The notes beneath the pieces are model-generated. The model saw only the letters and a program-made list of their open reading frames with translations. It was not told the origin of the DNA and made no database searches. Positions 35,021-37,491 of a stretch of 37,491 bases of DNA are shown in pieces (the first letter of the stretch is position 1; every line of letters begins with the position of its first letter). The translations under genes were made by a program, and so were the position numbers. The stretch is from Anabaena sphaerica FACHB-251 (GTDB taxonomy: Bacteria > Cyanobacteriota > Cyanobacteriia > Cyanobacteriales > Nostocaceae), in NCBI RefSeq assembly GCF_014696825.1, contig NZ_JACJQU010000032.1, positions 1 through 37,491 on the forward strand, given 5' to 3'.

Positions 35021-35329
35021 TTAACTATCAAACCATTCGTCATTTTTCCATTTGTTTTTGTCGTACTCTATATGAGTAATAAAACCACGAATATAGATAG
35101 CTTTTTTCTTGTATTCAATACGGGTGATTAGTCTGTACTTATTTCCTCCAATATCAAAAATGACGAAGTTTTTAACTAGGTCAGGTGCAAAAGGTACGTT
35201 AGCTTTAACGTCTGCGAAATTATTCCAGTTTTGTTCTTCTGCAATCTTTTTCCAAGCTGTTATTCCGGGGTTAGCATCTGGGTACTTTTCATAAGCTTCC
35301 TTAAGTCTTTTTTCTGAAATAATCCTCAT
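35021..35329 (-). CDS. higB: HigB-type mRNA interferase toxin
   Basis: A 102-residue basic protein matching the HigB toxin family: ISEKRLKEAYEKYPDA, then WNNFADVKA, FDIGGNKYRLITRIEY and a C-terminal IRGFITHIEYDK. Ribosome-dependent mRNA endonuclease by family. Paired with higA 94 bases downstream on the same strand. Confidence 0.85.
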   Translation of the reverse strand: MRIISEKRLKEAYEKYPDANPGITAWKKIAEEQNWNNFADVKANVPFAPDLVKNFVIFDIGGNKYRLITRIEYKKKAIYIRGFITHIEYDKNKWKNDEWFDS

Positions 35330-35346
35330 AAATTGGTTGTCCTCTT

Positions 35347-35486
35347 ATACGTATTTTACGTATGTATTTCCGTACTAACTTGCTTGTCATTGGTTTATCC
35401 TAAAGAAGTACAATTGAATTAAATGCTTCTTAATCAATTAAGTGCGAATTAATTGATTAGAGAGGCTTTCCTCTATCATTTGATAG
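35347..35486. promoter_or_regulatory. Palindrome cluster upstream of higB
   Basis: ATACGTA/TACGTAT (35347-35353, 35357-35363) lies right before higB and is a likely autoregulation operator. Farther up are TAATCAATTAA/TTAATTGATTA (35431-35441, 35449-35459), AGAGG/CCTCT (35461-35474) and CTATCA/TGATAG (35473-35486), four perfect palindromes within 140 bases. Confidence 0.5.
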
Positions 35487-35590
35487 CCTTATTTTAGAGG
35501 CTTGGAATAAATCTTAGCAAATTGCGAAGTTAAATGCAAGTGTTTGGCGATCGCTCTCCCAACTTTCCCCAATTCCACCTTACTTATAGA

Positions 35591-35686
35591 GTAAGACGTA
35601 TTGCTATAGTCTTACTTATATGTCTTACAGTTACAGTCTTACTGTGTTAATTTAGTCTTACTTTACTTGTAAGACGTGAGTAAGAC
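35591..35686. promoter_or_regulatory. GTAAGAC heptamer operator array before the ribbon-helix-helix gene
   Basis: Seven exact copies of GTAAGAC or its complement GTCTTAC: 35591 (+), 35609 (-), 35622 (-), 35636 (-), 35655 (-), 35669 (+), 35680 (+), spaced 11 to 19 bases. Three more lie inside the gene at 35884 (+), 35965 (-) and 35988 (+). This is far above chance for a heptamer and resembles heptad arrays bound by ribbon-helix-helix proteins such as Omega. Confidence 0.75.
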
Positions 35687-35687
35687 A

Positions 35688-36980
35688 ATGGCTGATAATA
35701 GAAAAATGCTTAACTTTAGATGCCCATTGGAAGTGCTAGAAGCTATAGATAGCATAGGTAAAGAGCGTTACCCAGCAAATAATGACAATGGATGCGATCG
35801 CTCTAAAACTCTACTCGATATCATCCAAGCTGGTATTGCTGCTTTGACTAATGGTGAGGTACAAGTACAAGTAGTACAGCCAAGTAAGACAGAATTAGAT
35901 TTAGAGGCAATAGAGGAACTGGTAAAAAAGTTAATAGCTGAAAATTCACCAGTAATACAACCACGTCTTACAGACGATAATACTTATGTAAGACGGTATG
36001 AACTACCCCAAAAAATTGATGACAGGATAGCCAACGCTATAGAAGATGGAATTATAGGGGAAGCAATCTCTAAATCCTACGCTGCCATGATGGGTCAATT
36101 TAATAACTTGCTGGAGGAGTTGCAAGTCTTAAAAAATAATATTCCCGCCGCACCTGTTCCCAGTCTTCAATTACCAATACCCGATGATTTAATGGCAGAA
36201 AATCAAATATTAAAATCATTGCTTGAGTATGAAGGATATGATGAAATTGATTTTCAGGAATTGCCTTTAAATCGCTCTCAAATCATTAAATATTTTGATA
36301 TTCAAGATATTTTAGATGGTGCTGAATATTCGGATGAGATATTAAGAGCAAGGGGTATTAAGAGCAAGATGGATGAGAATATAGATCATTTTGCGAAATT
36401 TATAGACCTGTCAAATACTCATCATTCTTATGTTGTTGAAAGATTCAATAGAATTTTAATTTGGTTAGGGTTTGAGCCTGAAAAAATTAAAATCATCCCA
36501 ACTGAAGATGGAAAATCAAGAGAGATTTGGTCAGTCAGTGCGGGGGAGTTACAGGAGTGCGATCGCCAAACTGCTGATCCGTCCCCAATCACAAATGCCC
36601 AATCACCAATTACCAATTCTCAATTACCAGAGGCAGAGGAAGATTTACCCGTTGTAAAAGAGAAAAATTCTCCCAATTTAGACAAGCCTACAATTATGCT
36701 GCATGACGGATCTATTTTGGTAGTGTCAGAAAAGCAAGAAAAAATTTTAATTTTGCTGGGACTAATCCCCCAAACTCATAACCTGCTAACTTCTCAGTTT
36801 TTGAGCGTAATCTGCAAAGAACATTTAACCACCAATAAAGAGGAGTTGGAATCTTTAATTGGGGAAAAAATTGACAGCAAGGGCAGCACAATTAGAAAGA
36901 CGGCTGCAATATTAAGGGGTGCAGGTTTTACGTTGTCAGGTAGTGAGGGTAAAGGTTTTAAAATTATAGGGGTGAAATAA
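35688..36980 (+). CDS. Ribbon-helix-helix plasmid protein with long C-terminal region
   Basis: A 430-residue protein. The N-terminus (RKMLNFRCPLEVLEAIDSIG) is a strand plus helix as in ribbon-helix-helix DNA-binding domains, continuing to about residue 55 (RSKTLLDIIQAGI). Residues 60-200 include a helical, partly coiled segment; about 305-320 is a Pro/Ile/Thr/Asn repeat; the last 100 residues contain a predicted winged-helix-like tail (KEELESLIGEKI, GAGFTLSGSEGKGFKII). The ATG at 35688 is chosen over a GTG at 35676; neither has a good ribosome site, and operator copies overlap both. It probably binds the GTAAGAC array and represses itself; a role in partition or replication control is possible. 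Confidence 0.65.
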   Translation: MADNRKMLNFRCPLEVLEAIDSIGKERYPANNDNGCDRSKTLLDIIQAGIAALTNGEVQVQVVQPSKTELDLEAIEELVKKLIAENSPVIQPRLTDDNTYVRRYELPQKIDDRIANAIEDGIIGEAISKSYAAMMGQFNNLLEELQVLKNNIPAAPVPSLQLPIPDDLMAENQILKSLLEYEGYDEIDFQELPLNRSQIIKYFDIQDILDGAEYSDEILRARGIKSKMDENIDHFAKFIDLSNTHHSYVVERFNRILIWLGFEPEKIKIIPTEDGKSREIWSVSAGELQECDRQTADPSPITNAQSPITNSQLPEAEEDLPVVKEKNSPNLDKPTIMLHDGSILVVSEKQEKILILLGLIPQTHNLLTSQFLSVICKEHLTTNKEELESLIGEKIDSKGSTIRKTAAILRGAGFTLSGSEGKGFKIIGVK

Positions 36981-37281
36981 CGATTGCAAGAAGGCACTGG
37001 CGAGAGCCAATCGCCACACCCGAAAGTATTAAAATTAAGCTGTTGTGTATTTAATTCAGATAAAACTAAGTAGCAAGATGCAGCGACTACAATAACTTAA
37101 TGTTTTTGGATTATCCAATTTTGCCGCACATCAGCTTAAAACCTTTCAATAATTCAAAACCACCTATTCCGTGTATGGGTTAGGTGGTTTAGTTTTCCTA
37201 CCAGGATTAAATTATGTGAAAATGCTTTTTAGATTATTGTGCTGCTAGGATTGATACACCCTATTATCCTGGTAGCTTTTC
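36981..37281. other. Intergenic region with terminator and inverted repeats
   Basis: Besides the hairpin at 37157-37190, a 10-bp inverted repeat CTACCAGGAT (37198-37207) and ATCCTGGTAG (37266-37275) brackets 58 bases. No gene is seen. Confidence 0.4.
37157..37190. terminator. Terminator hairpin between convergent genes
   Basis: AAACCACCTA (37157-37166) pairs perfectly with TAGGTGGTTT (37181-37190), and the arms carry A and T runs on either side, fitting a bidirectional terminator for the ribbon-helix-helix gene and the minus-strand gene at the right edge. Confidence 0.65.
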
Positions 37282-37491
37282 TTACAAAAGTAGCAACTGT
37301 ACAGCCCTGGTGCTGACAACTTCTGCCTTAACTGTCATCCCCTCTACCCGTTGCACTTTGGTAAAAAGTTTATTTCTAGATAGTTTTAAGTCAGCTTTCT
37401 TACGTTGGTTAGGTAGTGGGGAGAATGTATAATTAGGGTGCTGTATTGACCCGTCCTTAAATCTCCATCTGTAGAGTGTTCCATTGATTTG
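37282..37491 (-). CDS. C-terminal end of an unknown protein, cut by the window edge
   Basis: A minus-strand frame stays open for 69 codons from the window end to a TAA at 37282-37284. Its residues (GTLYRWRFKDGSIQHPNYTF, then RKKADLKLSRNKLFTKVQRV) have normal, basic composition and look coding. No family recognised. It converges on the terminator at 37157-37190. Confidence 0.45.
   Translation of the reverse strand, partial: QINGTLYRWRFKDGSIQHPNYTFSPLPNQRKKADLKLSRNKLFTKVQRVEGMTVKAEVVSTRAVQLLLL

Overview
The window looks like part of a plasmid, or an integrated plasmid-like island, from a filamentous cyanobacterium of the Nostoc/Calothrix type. Evidence: at least nine copies of the cyanobacterial HIP1 octamer GCGATCGC (97, 710, 10447, 10591, 11894, 24269, 35547, 35794, 36559), a sigma-70 domain closely resembling cyanobacterial SigA, and a set of plasmid functions: MobV-type relaxase, mobilisation-associated ATPase, ParA with a small partner protein and repeats, a ribbon-helix-helix protein with operator repeats, a tyrosine recombinase, three toxin-antitoxin pairs and IS debris. 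No replication initiator, rRNA, tRNA or CRISPR array was recognised.

Layout. 1-3553: a candidate oriT, a relaxase fused to a primase/Toprim-like region, and a MobD-like P-loop ATPase. 3609-10630 (minus strand): a tight four-gene operon nurA-herA-sbcD-sbcC, the gene set of archaeal double-strand-break resection. 10631-11629: a 1 kb divergent intergenic region. 11630-22186 (plus strand): a 2387-residue protein that joins an unrecognised N-terminal domain, a complete sigma-70 factor, about 1000 residues of helical sequence and a C-terminal STAND/AAA-type ATPase; then a PLD-nuclease/SNF2-helicase fusion. These six genes (about 18.5 kb) are the most interesting part. They combine end resection, a nuclease-helicase and an ATPase carrying its own promoter-recognition module, and look like a defence or DNA-repair system that I cannot match to a named one.

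22187-24453: truncated WYL-type regulator beside a 73-bp repeated element, a VapBC pair and a tyrosine recombinase. 24809-28416: plasmid maintenance genes (ParA, partner, three unknowns) and an 834-bp repeat-rich region upstream of parA, probably the partition site or its control region. 28546-31757: decayed and accessory genes (truncated GNAT, two-domain pRiA4b ORF-3-like protein, RelE/HigA-type pair, broken radical-SAM/SPASM gene). 31775-33866: an ISKra4-type element with a pRiA4b ORF-3-like accessory gene. 34495-35329: a HigBA pair with striking palindromes. 35591-36980: a ribbon-helix-helix protein preceded by an array of the heptamer GTAAGAC. The right edge cuts a further minus-strand gene.

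Suggested working (inference): the sigma-ATPase protein could sense invading or damaged DNA through its ATPase part and direct RNA polymerase to local promoters, while PLD-SNF2 and NurA/HerA/SbcCD process the DNA. The sequence alone does not show whether the two divergent units act together.
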